IMG/VR virus record: IMGVR_UViG_3300025879_001499
Span: 1-64,000 of that record
Origin: a virus
Direction: 5' to 3' (one strand)
DNA: 64,000 nt
In this document: positions 54,446 through 63,164 of the stretch, one piece after another
Position numbering within the stretch: the stretch's first letter is position 1
How the letters are laid out: each line of letters starts with the position of its first letter
Position numbers and translations under genes: made by a program
Notes under the pieces: model-generated
Seen by the model: the letters and a program-made list of their open reading frames with translations, nothing else
Told to the model about the DNA's origin: nothing
Database searches by the model: none

Positions 54446-54697
54446 TTAGGATACATCCATTGCATCATTATGAGTAAAGGTAATACCCTTCTTCTTCAAA
54501 GTTTTAGCAAGCTTTTCCATATCATCATAATCGTATCTATATGGTAACTCAATACCATATCTATCTTCAAAATCCGGTTTGTACATCTTCTTACCATCCA
54601 CAACTATCTTATATAGTTTACCACTACGGTCTAAATAAGTTGCATCAATCTTCTTTGGATTTTTTGCTTCTGAAAGTAATTCTTTTAGTTTAATCAT
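54446..54697 (-). CDS. Small protein with capsid-targeting-like tag
   Basis: The N-terminus MIKLKELLSE|AKN is the clearest tag in the window: ten residues ending hydrophobic-x-Glu followed by Ala, as in T4 internal proteins. The remaining 73 residues are Lys/Asp/Tyr-rich (YRYDYDDMEKLAKTLKKKG). It is probably a small internal head protein after cleavage. Confidence 0.65.
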   Translation of the reverse strand: MIKLKELLSEAKNPKKIDATYLDRSGKLYKIVVDGKKMYKPDFEDRYGIELPYRYDYDDMEKLAKTLKKKGITFTHNDAMDVS

Positions 54698-54698
54698 A

Positions 54699-55259
54699 TT
54701 ATTTGTGTTTGATGTGTTGTACTCTCCACTTCACATCCTTTGTTCTCAACATTTTCTTTACAGCATCCACATTCTTTAATGAATCATCTGCAAAGTAAAC
54801 ATCATCATATCCTTCGTTATCAATCTTATCCTCAATCCAATCTGCTTTTGCCTTTGGATTATTGTTTTGTAATCCAGTTACAGGTATTTTTTGATTGATA
54901 CCAATATCTTTTAAGTATTTTGCTACGTGCTTATCTACTGCTTGTGGTCTTGCCGTTAGAATGAATACACCATCACCTCTATTTTTCTGAATGATTCTCT
55001 TTAATACTTTGGTGATTCGTTTCAACTCTTGTGGTTCTTGAACCGAGTAGAAATCTCTGAAATCATACTCTTCACCTGGCTTCTCATTATAAACTGCAAA
55101 TTCGGCTGGTGTTAGTCTCTTTTCTTTACCATTAGGTTGTTTAACGTAGATATATGATTTAGTAAGAACCAACGTTTCATCAAAATCAAACACTCTTAGT
55201 TTTTTTGATTCGGAGAATAAGCTTCGTGCTATCATATCTTCTTGCTCTTTTATCATCAT
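54699..55259 (-). CDS. HAD-superfamily phosphatase, possibly packaged
   Basis: The core has KLRVFDFDETLVLTKS (nucleophile DxD-T), VFILTARPQAVDKHV (motif II T) and YFADDSLKNVDAV (motif IV DD). This is the polynucleotide-kinase 3'-phosphatase-like or 5'-nucleotidase-like HAD type with a long cap region. The N-terminus MIARSLFSE (residues 9-17) resembles a cleavable tag, and an alternative start exists at 55233-55235. The -7 box (55262-55269) lies almost on the first ATG, so that start may be missing from the transcript. Confidence 0.75.
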   Translation of the reverse strand: MMIKEQEDMIARSLFSESKKLRVFDFDETLVLTKSYIYVKQPNGKEKRLTPAEFAVYNEKPGEEYDFRDFYSVQEPQELKRITKVLKRIIQKNRGDGVFILTARPQAVDKHVAKYLKDIGINQKIPVTGLQNNNPKAKADWIEDKIDNEGYDDVYFADDSLKNVDAVKKMLRTKDVKWRVQHIKHK

Positions 55260-55261
55260 GC

Positions 55262-55293
55262 TAATATACGATTTTTATACCTAATATCCAAAT
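55262..55293 (-). promoter_or_regulatory. Promoter of the HAD phosphatase and tagged-protein transcript
   Basis: TTTG (about 55290-55293), a 20-nt spacer and TATATTAG (55262-55269), ending 2 nt before the first ATG. It heads the run 54699 to 51861. Confidence 0.6.
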
Positions 55294-55619
55294 TATTTAG
55301 AGTTAGAATTCAAAATTTGATTGTTTAATTCCAACAATCTTCGATTCTCCATCTCTAAATACTTTACTTTGATTGTCAACTCAGCAACATCCTTAGTTAG
55401 TTCCAATATCTTCTCTCTAAGTTCATCCTTTTCTTTTGAACTTTGTTGAAGTAATGATTCTAATCTATCGATTCTCTTAGCACAATCATCTTTGATATAA
55501 TCCTCCTCATCCTTTTTATCTTGCGCACGCTTCTCATAGTATCTCCAAGCCCCAGCGGACCCCAATACTGTGATAAGTGTAATAATTACTGCGTAGATTG
55601 ATTCTGGATTCATTATCAT
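55293..55619 (-). CDS. Membrane-anchored coiled-coil, holin/spanin-like topology
   Basis: The 108-residue product has one N-terminal transmembrane helix (about 8-27) and a long heptad-rich helix (ESLLQQSSKEKDELREKILE). The layout is like a spanin inner subunit or an anchored scaffold. It overlaps the 55616 gene by 4 bp. The start may be the Met at residue 1 or 3. Confidence 0.6.
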   Translation of the reverse strand: MIMNPESIYAVIITLITVLGSAGAWRYYEKRAQDKKDEEDYIKDDCAKRIDRLESLLQQSSKEKDELREKILELTKDVAELTIKVKYLEMENRRLLELNNQILNSNSK

Positions 55620-56191
55620 TTTTTGTTTTGTAAGATACTATCTGATTTTTCCATCTCAGCTCTAAGGTAGTGTTTAGCACCAACTATATAATCTTTTGCC
55701 TTTACGATTTTAGTTTGCCACCAATGTGGTAAATCTATCTCAGCGTTCATTTCATCAAATTCAGCCATCATTTCACCCAATTCTTCAGCATATCTTTCAA
55801 TAATACTCAAATCAGCTCTTAACATACCTGGCTCATTATCTTGATGTCCTAAATCTACATCTTCGAAAACGGATGTATCTAACTCAGTATCGGTTGACAT
55901 CTGAGATACATACTTATCTTCCATATCCATTAACTGAGATAGATTCTTTTGTCTATCTTTTATTTTCTTAGTCAAATCCTTTAATACTTTAAGAATTTGC
56001 TCTTTTTTCTTTGGGTCTTTTTCTGTTTTATAAGGTTGTACAGCCTTTTTTCTATCAGCTTCCAACTTTGCGATTTCTTTTTTAACCGCTTCTATTTTCA
56101 GAAATAACTTAGGTATTCCTTCGTTGATTAATTGCTCAACAGTGAACCTTCCTTCGTATTTTTCAACCAAATGTTCTTCTAATAATTTCAT
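55616..56191 (-). CDS. Coiled-coil prohead-core-like protein with tag-like start
   Basis: The first ten residues MKLLEEHLVE match the tag form, and INEG after residue 21 gives a second possible cleavage site. The middle is a long charged helix (KKEIAKLEADRKKAVQPYKT) and the end contains DLPHWWQTKIVKAKDYIVGAKHYL, a block I recall from conserved proteins of marine phages. A scaffold or core role fits the helical, charged composition. The upstream gene is the small membrane protein at 56277-56504. Confidence 0.6.
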   Translation of the reverse strand: MKLLEEHLVEKYEGRFTVEQLINEGIPKLFLKIEAVKKEIAKLEADRKKAVQPYKTEKDPKKKEQILKVLKDLTKKIKDRQKNLSQLMDMEDKYVSQMSTDTELDTSVFEDVDLGHQDNEPGMLRADLSIIERYAEELGEMMAEFDEMNAEIDLPHWWQTKIVKAKDYIVGAKHYLRAEMEKSDSILQNKK

Positions 56192-56250
56192 ATCAGTTCA
56201 ATTTTACCTTTAAGATAAATATAAGGTATTTAGATTTAAAGTAGAATAAA

Positions 56251-56270
56251 ACCCCCCAACTAAGGGGGGT
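56251..56270 (-). terminator. Intrinsic terminator after 56277-56504
   Basis: ACCCCCC pairs with GGGGGGT around a 6-nt loop, followed by TTTATTC on the minus strand, 7 bp after the stop codon. Confidence 0.85.
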
Positions 56271-56276
56271 CTTTTA

Positions 56277-56504
56277 TTATTCTCCTTTCTTAAAGATTTT
56301 AGTAGCTCCATCGATTCCAAATGAACCCAATGTGATAATTACGAATGAATTGAATACTGTATCATCGATTATTAATTCAGTTCCCAATATACCAGTTACG
56401 ATATCTGCTCCAGCGAACAATGCCATCACTGCGAATGATGCAAATCCAACGATGTTCTTTTCGTTTAAATCGTTATTGTCTTTAAAAATGTCCTTAAATG
56501 CCAT
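56277..56504 (-). CDS. Small two-helix membrane protein, holin-like
   Basis: The ATG at 56502-56504 was preferred over an upstream one at 56573 because the short form starts at MAFKDIFKDNND like related small phage proteins. Two hydrophobic segments (about 20-36 and 45-65) are joined by a short Thr/Gly loop. The composition fits a small holin or baseplate-membrane protein. It ends at a strong terminator. Confidence 0.6.
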   Translation of the reverse strand: MAFKDIFKDNNDLNEKNIVGFASFAVMALFAGADIVTGILGTELIIDDTVFNSFVIITLGSFGIDGATKIFKKGE

Positions 56505-56583
56505 AATAAATTTCTTTTTTTGTTTTAGCGTTAGCATAACGTATTGATGAAACTTATTATACATAAATATCAAATTCTTTTCT

Positions 56584-57456
56584 TTAAAGTGATTCTGAGA
56601 ACTTTTGGAGTACTTCCCTCATTATATCATTGGAGTATTTCTTACCATCGTGCTTTAAATCAAATACTTTTATTTTATCTTTATACGATGGTTCTCTATG
56701 CTCCTCATCCTTATCTTCGGTAATGTACAATCCGTTTAATACATATTGTGATATATCAACACCAACGTTCTTAGCGATACCAGATGCAAACATAGCGAAT
56801 GTATCTTCTGAACCATATCCTCCAAATTCTTCAGGTATTCCAATTTTATCCCAAAACTCCTTTGAGTATAGAGTGTGCATACCACATCCAAACTTAAACA
56901 CACTTAACTCACCCAAAGTAACTTCGGTTGGTTTTTGAGTAAATGTATTGTTCCAACATTCTTTGGTTCTAAATTGTTGCATCTCTTCATTTCTGAAATT
57001 AGGATGTACTAACGGGTCCCAACTACTATCCCACCAACGAGGAATATTCGGAGATATTACATACTTTCCACTCACTTGCTCAGATGCCATTAGTTGCATT
57101 TTCAGTTGTTGTTCGTGGATTGAGATATCAGGGTCAACAAAGATAAACTGGTCATAATCTAATTTGATTACCTCTCTCTTTTGTTGAGTTGTTCCCCATA
57201 GAGAATTATCTACTACGATTTGAAGATATGAACGAATACCCTCCATTGACTTGGTAAATTTATCAATAAACCATTGTGGTTTCAATTCACTATTTTCCCA
57301 ATCAGTCAATTCAGGATTTAGATTAAGTGTAACATACATAGTTACATCATCATTATCATCCAAATATTTGAATCCCTCTTTATAGTAGGTGATGAATCTC
57401 TCAAACATCTCCAACTCCAATGGCATTACATGAGTTACAATTAAGGTTCTTTTCAT
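56584..57456 (-). CDS. GT-A-fold glycosyltransferase-like protein
   Basis: The 290-residue protein begins KRTLIVTHVMPLELEMFERF and has YDQFIFVDPDISIHEQQLKM with a DPD metal site (DxD), followed by GGYGSEDTFAMFAS, whose EDT resembles the catalytic-base loop of GT2-like enzymes. Sugar and acceptor are unknown. It heads the 56584-64000 glycan locus downstream end and overlaps the next gene by 1 bp. Confidence 0.75.
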   Translation of the reverse strand: MKRTLIVTHVMPLELEMFERFITYYKEGFKYLDDNDDVTMYVTLNLNPELTDWENSELKPQWFIDKFTKSMEGIRSYLQIVVDNSLWGTTQQKREVIKLDYDQFIFVDPDISIHEQQLKMQLMASEQVSGKYVISPNIPRWWDSSWDPLVHPNFRNEEMQQFRTKECWNNTFTQKPTEVTLGELSVFKFGCGMHTLYSKEFWDKIGIPEEFGGYGSEDTFAMFASGIAKNVGVDISQYVLNGLYITEDKDEEHREPSYKDKIKVFDLKHDGKKYSNDIMREVLQKFSESL

Positions 57457-58613
57457 TAGTTTAGGTTTATTAGTTTGGTTTGATATTCATTCATCTGAAC
57501 TATCTCTATGGTTAGATTACCCAATGTGAATCTTCCAACCTCACCACTATCTTGTATGATTTTAGCCAATTGTTGGATGATTTTGAAATCATCATTGTTT
57601 AAAGTTGTACCATCAATCTCTACTAAGATTTCATTGTTCTTTTCGTTATCAAATGGTTTAACTCTTTCGTTCAAATCCATTAAAGTATTATCCTTTTCAA
57701 TATATAGATAATCGGTATAGTTGAAATCTACATATGATGTACTTGCCCAAGGTTCCAATACCTTTAACAAATTTAAATTACAATTTTTGATGATAAACCC
57801 AATATCATATTTAGGTGTAATGATTGGATATTGGAATGAATCATTCTCAATCCAACTTCCCCATTTTCTTAAATAGTTTCTGGCCGCCTTCTGAGATGCT
57901 ACTTTGTAGTAATCATCATCTTTCTGAATTTGGTCATTCCATCTATGTCCTCTACACGTTAAGTGATATACAAATGAATCTCTACTTTGAATCAGTTCGT
58001 AACCAGCCATTATCCATCGTTGGAAGATATCACTATCCTCATATGGGAATGGTGCGAATAATGGGTCATGTCCACCAATTCGTTGAAAATCTTCTTTATA
58101 AAGAATCCAAGGTGCAAACATACCTTTGGTAGTTTTACCTTTATTTTCACTTTGTGATTTTTTAGCAAACTCTTCAAATGCTGGAATATCTAAATCATCA
58201 AAATCCAACCCAAAGTTTTGAATAATCTTTTCATTACCAGGTGGATGGAGTGGTGGTTCGATACGAGTAGCACAAACTACCTTACCCTTATCCAAATGTT
58301 TGAGTAGGTTCTCTAAGTAGTTTTCAGTAACAATCATATCAGCATGAATGATACCAATAATCTCATTGTTAGCCATTTCTATACCTAAGTCATATAGAAT
58401 GGTATGCCCTACCCTTTCTTCACTTCGGTGGAGTATTACGTTATCATCCTCACTTTGAGTTGATTGTAACCACTCATACGTCCCATCATTTGAACCATCA
58501 TCTAATAGTACCAACTCCAATGTTGGATACCACTTTCTGATTGAAGTGTATGCGTTTTTAATATGCTGAAAATTGTTATACGTTGGTATAACTAATGTTA
58601 CGTTATTTACCAT
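57456..58613 (-). CDS. Family 2 glycosyltransferase with C-terminal extension
   Basis: The 385-residue protein opens VTLVIPTYNNFQHIKNAYTS, LVLLDDGSNDGTYEW (GT2 nucleotide-site motif), IIGIIHADMIVTENY (DxD-like HAD) and PYEDSDIFQRWIM (ED base). Residues about 275-385 form an extra domain of unknown role. It overlaps 58603-59970 by 11 bp. It should transfer a hexose to a lipid or polymer acceptor. Confidence 0.87.
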   Translation of the reverse strand: MVNNVTLVIPTYNNFQHIKNAYTSIRKWYPTLELVLLDDGSNDGTYEWLQSTQSEDDNVILHRSEERVGHTILYDLGIEMANNEIIGIIHADMIVTENYLENLLKHLDKGKVVCATRIEPPLHPPGNEKIIQNFGLDFDDLDIPAFEEFAKKSQSENKGKTTKGMFAPWILYKEDFQRIGGHDPLFAPFPYEDSDIFQRWIMAGYELIQSRDSFVYHLTCRGHRWNDQIQKDDDYYKVASQKAARNYLRKWGSWIENDSFQYPIITPKYDIGFIIKNCNLNLLKVLEPWASTSYVDFNYTDYLYIEKDNTLMDLNERVKPFDNEKNNEILVEIDGTTLNNDDFKIIQQLAKIIQDSGEVGRFTLGNLTIEIVQMNEYQTKLINLN

Positions 58614-59970
58614 AGTTTTCTAAATAATATTTTAAATCTTCAGGTGTACCCAATCCCCACATTTTTGGAATATCGAATGTACGGATTTCTTTACCACCTT
58701 CAATTGCTTGATTGAATACAGGACATACATAGAACTCATCGTTTACTCTGATATCTTTCTCAATCATTTCCTCTGCATATTTAACAAAGTCAGAACCATT
58801 TTTCCAATAGTAATATCCAACCGTTGCAATATCTGAGATTGGGTTCTTTTCAGCTACCTCAGTTACGAATCCGTTTTCATCTATTTTAGCAAATGACCAT
58901 TTTGGGTGAGTTGCTCTAAATGATACAATCCCACCATCTGCATTAGTTTCATTCATCTTATACATAAACTCAGTTGAATCCCATTCTACGAATTGGTCTG
59001 AGTTAGCGAAGAATAATGGATTATCGTTATCGATGTGTTCTTTAGCCAATAATGCCGTACATGCAGCACCTTCGGTTAAACCATCTACCTCAACAATCTT
59101 ACAATTTGGTGCAATCAAATTTAAGAGTGTATCTAAGTTGTATTTCTCTCTATGTGATTTCTGAACTACAAAGATGAAGTTTGCATCAATATTAAGATTT
59201 TCAACCACCAATTGAATCATAGGTTTACCCTCTACATCGATTAGTGGTTTTGGGAATGTATATCCTGCGGCTTGGAATCTACTACCAGCTCCAGCCATTG
59301 GAATCAATACATTCAATTTTTTATCTACCCACTTTGGAGTATCATTTAATTTTCCCATTTCTATTTCAGTTAGTTTTTTAAATATGTTTGTATAGGTTAC
59401 TTCGGATGGATTTACAACTCGCAATACATGAGCCTTAGAGCGATATGCCGCTTGTAATCCATATGGTGAATCCTCTACAATTAGAGTTTCTTCAGGTAAA
59501 CATCCCATCTTTGAGATTGCTCTCCAATACATCTCTGGATGTGGTTTGGAGTTTTGTACATCTTCGTTTGAGATGATGTAATCCATAAACTCCATAATTC
59601 CCAACTTTGAAAGTACAGTCAAAACTGTCTTTCTGATTGAATTGGAACATACTGCAATCTTATACCCATCTTCAACCAATGCGTTCATTAGGGATTGTAG
59701 AGTTTGGTTTGGTTTCAACTCTTTCAACATTTGCAAAGTCAACTTTTGTTTACCTTCCCAAATCTCTTTATGTAGTTCAGTTGGTAAACCTTTTCGTTCA
59801 CTCAACATTTCTAATTTCTGATTAGTTTTTAATCCATCATAGGTTGATAGGTGTTCGTTCCAACTAATTGCGTATTTCTCACCTAAAGCTTTATTAAGTG
59901 CATCGTAATGAATGTTTTTGGCTTCAACAAGCACACCATCCAGGTCGTAGATTATTAACTTTACTCTCAT
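58603..59970 (-). CDS. HAD phosphatase fused to a sugar-1-phosphate nucleotidyltransferase
   Basis: The first domain (about 1-205) is a beta-phosphoglucomutase-like HAD: KLIIYDLDGVLVEAKNIHYD, IAVCSNSIRKTVL and TLIVEDSPYGLQAA. The second (about 220-455) opens LNVLIPMAGAGSRFQAAGYTFPKPLIDVEGKP, the GxGxRF-KP signature of nucleotidyltransferases, with PLFFANSDQFVEW (metal Asp) and AEKNPISDIATVGYYYW. It would supply an NDP-hexose and its precursor phosphate handling in one chain for the locus. Confidence 0.87.
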   Translation of the reverse strand: MRVKLIIYDLDGVLVEAKNIHYDALNKALGEKYAISWNEHLSTYDGLKTNQKLEMLSERKGLPTELHKEIWEGKQKLTLQMLKELKPNQTLQSLMNALVEDGYKIAVCSNSIRKTVLTVLSKLGIMEFMDYIISNEDVQNSKPHPEMYWRAISKMGCLPEETLIVEDSPYGLQAAYRSKAHVLRVVNPSEVTYTNIFKKLTEIEMGKLNDTPKWVDKKLNVLIPMAGAGSRFQAAGYTFPKPLIDVEGKPMIQLVVENLNIDANFIFVVQKSHREKYNLDTLLNLIAPNCKIVEVDGLTEGAACTALLAKEHIDNDNPLFFANSDQFVEWDSTEFMYKMNETNADGGIVSFRATHPKWSFAKIDENGFVTEVAEKNPISDIATVGYYYWKNGSDFVKYAEEMIEKDIRVNDEFYVCPVFNQAIEGGKEIRTFDIPKMWGLGTPEDLKYYLENYGK

Positions 59971-60725
59971 AATACCAAATATTCTTGCTTACCACCTTTA
60001 TGAAACCAAGGTCTACTCCGTATACCAGCCCATGCATCTAACATAGCCCCAACATCAATAGCAACCTTACCATAATTGTGTTTTAAATATGAAACATAAT
60101 CTTTTTGAATCCCACAACCTACTAAAACCACATCGGATTTTATATCTCTAAATGAGTTTATGAACTCTTCCCTATTCCTTAAATTTACATTCATAGGATG
60201 TGTTGTAAATGTAACATCGGCATCAAATAACTTACTCAAATTTTTACTCTCTAATCTCTCAGTATTTGGTGATATGATATTCAAACTTCTACCTTGTAGG
60301 ATATCTTTGAAGTTTTCAGGTTTACCAAATTCTTTAGTTCTTGATAACATATGGTCACATACCTCCAATTCATACTTAATTCCATTATCTTTTAAGAAAG
60401 TATCATCAATAGACCAAACTTCCTTTGTATAATAGATACTCTTAGCTATATCATTAGTATCATCCATTATACCAATAACATCACTATGTTTTATTGCATT
60501 TAGTATGATAGAACTAGCATCAGTATATAGTTGTTCAACTTCATTTGGATATTTATATCCCCAATTTCTACAACTTCTTTCTTGATGTTGTGGAGTTGAG
60601 TTTTTGTTCAACATTCTAATTTCACCATCACCAAAACGTGATAATGCAAATGGAGTATTTGTTTTGATTTTATCTTTTATCAAATCAATTGTTTCCGTAA
60701 TGGTTATAGTGGGTTGTAAATACAT
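59967..60725 (-). CDS. GT-D-fold (DUF1792-like) glycosyltransferase
   Basis: The 252-residue protein has the signature FALSRFGDGEIRML (cf. SRYGDGE of the GT-D/DUF1792 fold) and SDVVLVGCGIQKDYVSYL with KVAIDVGAMLDAWAG (the DxG-D pattern). GT-D enzymes act in serine-rich-repeat glycoprotein and other sugar extensions. It has its own promoter (60730-60761) and overlaps the fusion gene by 4 bp. Confidence 0.8.
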   Translation of the reverse strand: MYLQPTITITETIDLIKDKIKTNTPFALSRFGDGEIRMLNKNSTPQHQERSCRNWGYKYPNEVEQLYTDASSIILNAIKHSDVIGIMDDTNDIAKSIYYTKEVWSIDDTFLKDNGIKYELEVCDHMLSRTKEFGKPENFKDILQGRSLNIISPNTERLESKNLSKLFDADVTFTTHPMNVNLRNREEFINSFRDIKSDVVLVGCGIQKDYVSYLKHNYGKVAIDVGAMLDAWAGIRSRPWFHKGGKQEYLVL

Positions 60726-60729
60726 TCTA

Positions 60730-60761
60730 CAAATATACTAAATTATTTTTAATAAAACAAA
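60730..60761 (-). promoter_or_regulatory. Promoter upstream of the GT-D gene
   Basis: TTTG (60758-60761), a 20-nt spacer and TATATTTG (60730-60737); the -33 element overlaps the end of the pyruvyltransferase gene. Confidence 0.65.
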
Positions 60762-61546
60762 TGTTTATAATCATTATCCAACCAAGGTGCTGAACTTACT
60801 AATCTATCGGGATTGAAATTGATTCTATCATTGTAGTGTATTTTACCCAACTCCTCAATTTGTGTATCTGATATCAGATTGAATCCGTAATCGATTTTAC
60901 GATTTACCGATAATGCGTAATCTATAAACTTAAAGTGCCCACCATAAAGTGTTCCTTTAATATTCACTCTAGCATTTGGAATTCCCCAAGCATCTGCCGC
61001 AATCAATCCATGTAAAGATGATGATAGGATGAATTCCACATCTAATATATCTTCGATGAACTCATGTAACCCAGCACAAATATCAATAATCTTCACACCT
61101 TGTTTTTTTAGATTTTCAACTTGAACTTCATTCTCATCTGCGTAATGAGGAATCAATCCATATTTGTACTTTGGTTCTTTTCTCTTATATTCGGTGATAT
61201 ATGGCATCAGAAGAGCAGGGTCTCCATATACATCAGGACACTCAATACCTCTCATCATAAGTTCGTTTCGAGTTAGAGGTCCTCTTACAGCAAATACCTT
61301 TTGTGGAACCCCTGATATATGATTTTGGTCAATTGCTCCACCACCCCATACTAAATCACCATTTCTTAGATGTTGTAGAACCGAACCTACTACGATTAGT
61401 TTATTGGATTCACCTGAGTTATTGGTTAGTTCTATATTCTCACTTTGAGAAATTGTCTTAACTAATGGATGTGATACTATATCTCCCCAATTCTTTGAAC
61501 GATGTGGGTGTTGTGGATTGCCATTGTTGTATTCAAATACTTTCAT
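60749..61546 (-). CDS. Polysaccharide pyruvyltransferase-like protein
   Basis: The 265-residue protein contains GSVLQHLRNGDLVWGGGAID, YGDPALLMPYIT and VEFILSSSLHGLIAADAWGIP, the conserved GDP-ALL and S-HG-I-A blocks of PF04230 (pyruvyltransferases that add pyruvate from PEP to glycan ends). The ATG at 61544-61546 overlaps the next gene's stop. Pyruvylation would make the phage-coded glycan anionic. Confidence 0.83.
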   Translation of the reverse strand: MKVFEYNNGNPQHPHRSKNWGDIVSHPLVKTISQSENIELTNNSGESNKLIVVGSVLQHLRNGDLVWGGGAIDQNHISGVPQKVFAVRGPLTRNELMMRGIECPDVYGDPALLMPYITEYKRKEPKYKYGLIPHYADENEVQVENLKKQGVKIIDICAGLHEFIEDILDVEFILSSSLHGLIAADAWGIPNARVNIKGTLYGGHFKFIDYALSVNRKIDYGFNLISDTQIEELGKIHYNDRINFNPDRLVSSAPWLDNDYKHLFY

Positions 61547-62382
61547 CAATCAAAATCTTTAATCATACCATATTCATCAAACATTGGAGGTCTACCCCAT
61601 TTTGATATCCACTTTCTCATATTAGCTTGTTCTGAGAGAATTTGTCTTTCCGAACTTCTACCACCATTTTCTTCCAATCGATGTGAACCTCTTGCTCCGA
61701 AATGCCAAACCAACGATGTGGTTGGTAGGATGAATCTAAATCCACTTTGTAACATTCGTAAAAACAAATCCATATCATCATAAGATGCCGGTGCAAATAG
61801 TGGGTCATTACCACCAATCTCATCCCAATGTTCTTTCTTAATCAACCCACTTACACCTTCACCTTTTGGAATCTCAAAATCATTCTCCGAAGTGAATTGT
61901 TCGGCATATTTATCAAAGAACTCTGAGTTAAAATCGTTATGATATGCTCCAAATACATCTTTTGGAACTACAACAGTACCTGGTCTACTTTGTGAGTTAG
62001 GAAACATCTGAGGTTCTATCCTATGTGAATTTACCCATAACTTTTCATTTGGATATTTGTTATGAGTATCCATCAAAGACTTATCCCAATTAGGTGTTAC
62101 ATAGAAATCTGAATGTAAGAACATAATGTATTCAGTTTTCACTCTATCAGCACAAAAGTTCATACCACCACCTATACCAATTGGTTGTTCGTTCTTATCT
62201 ATGTAATACTCTAAGTTGTATCTTTCTGAGTTTTCTTCTAACCACTCATCAGTTCCATCATTACAATTTTCAGCGTGAATTATGAACGGAGAATCTTTGT
62301 AGTAAGAATTCTTACGAACACTATCTACTGCTATTTTAAGATACTCTAAGTTATTATATGTTGAAATACAAAATGTTATCAT
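61546..62382 (-). CDS. Family 2 glycosyltransferase
   Basis: The 278-residue protein starts MITFCISTYNNLEYLKIAVD, and YIMFLHSDFYVTPNWDKSLM provides the metal site. APASYDDMDLFLRML is the ED/DD base loop. The ATG at 62380-62382 was preferred because the longer frame (to 62409) starts inside the upstream gene. Part of the sugar-polymer set. Confidence 0.84.
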   Translation of the reverse strand: MITFCISTYNNLEYLKIAVDSVRKNSYYKDSPFIIHAENCNDGTDEWLEENSERYNLEYYIDKNEQPIGIGGGMNFCADRVKTEYIMFLHSDFYVTPNWDKSLMDTHNKYPNEKLWVNSHRIEPQMFPNSQSRPGTVVVPKDVFGAYHNDFNSEFFDKYAEQFTSENDFEIPKGEGVSGLIKKEHWDEIGGNDPLFAPASYDDMDLFLRMLQSGFRFILPTTSLVWHFGARGSHRLEENGGRSSERQILSEQANMRKWISKWGRPPMFDEYGMIKDFD

Positions 62383-62384
62383 TC

Positions 62385-63164
62385 TTAATATTTTAAAGGT
62401 GCTCCCCAATTACTCTGCATTACCATTCCCAAATATTGTTTATGGAAGTGCTCTTCTTTCCAACCCAATTGTTTATATAATTGATATTGCCCAACAAAGT
62501 GAAATTCTTTAAATAATGGCGATGTTGGCATCATTGGAGTTCCCATTGCCAATGCACCTTCACCATACCATTTTAGTTCGTTTGGATGTTTCTTAAATAA
62601 TACATCCAATCCCCATTCAGTATCTAACCATTCCCAAACTTTAGTATCCCAAATATAAGGGGATATTCCATAATGGTATATTTTACCTTCTCTACCAAAG
62701 TGAGCCATAATAGATTTATATTCAGCTTCATGTCCTTTTCTTACATCATAAGTTTGTAACTTTGGGAATCTATCTACGAATTCATAAAAATCATCCCTCT
62801 CATGCATTATCATATACGGAATATCCTCAGTATATAAGAAATCCGTAATATAAAAATCTTTGAAGAAGTATGCATCTGAATCAATACACACATAGAATCT
62901 ACAAAGGTTAAGTTTGTAAACCAATGATTTAACGAATTGCTGACCTACCCAACCATTATGATTTGAAGTTATTGAATCATCACTCAGTATCTCGGTATAG
63001 TGTGGGATATTGGATTTAAACATTTCTACATCTTCAGGCGGTACTGAGATGTAATATGGGATGTTATCTCTGTTATATAGTTGAATACTCTTAGATAGTT
63101 CAATACATCTCCCCAAGTCTCCTCTATAACTCTTTGTGAATATTATTAGGTTTTCGTATTTCAA
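62385..63164 (-). CDS. DUF6492-like glycosyltransferase-fold protein
   Basis: A 259-residue protein with LIIFTKSYRGDLGRCIELSK and RFYVCIDSDAYFFKDFYI (DSD metal motif), typical of DUF6492 proteins found in capsule and glycan loci. GISPYIWDTKVWEWLDTEWG is in the C-terminal half. It overlaps 63124-63720 by 41 bp, a longer overlap than usual, so translation is coupled. Confidence 0.75.
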   Translation of the reverse strand: MKYENLIIFTKSYRGDLGRCIELSKSIQLYNRDNIPYYISVPPEDVEMFKSNIPHYTEILSDDSITSNHNGWVGQQFVKSLVYKLNLCRFYVCIDSDAYFFKDFYITDFLYTEDIPYMIMHERDDFYEFVDRFPKLQTYDVRKGHEAEYKSIMAHFGREGKIYHYGISPYIWDTKVWEWLDTEWGLDVLFKKHPNELKWYGEGALAMGTPMMPTSPLFKEFHFVGQYQLYKQLGWKEEHFHKQYLGMVMQSNWGAPLKY

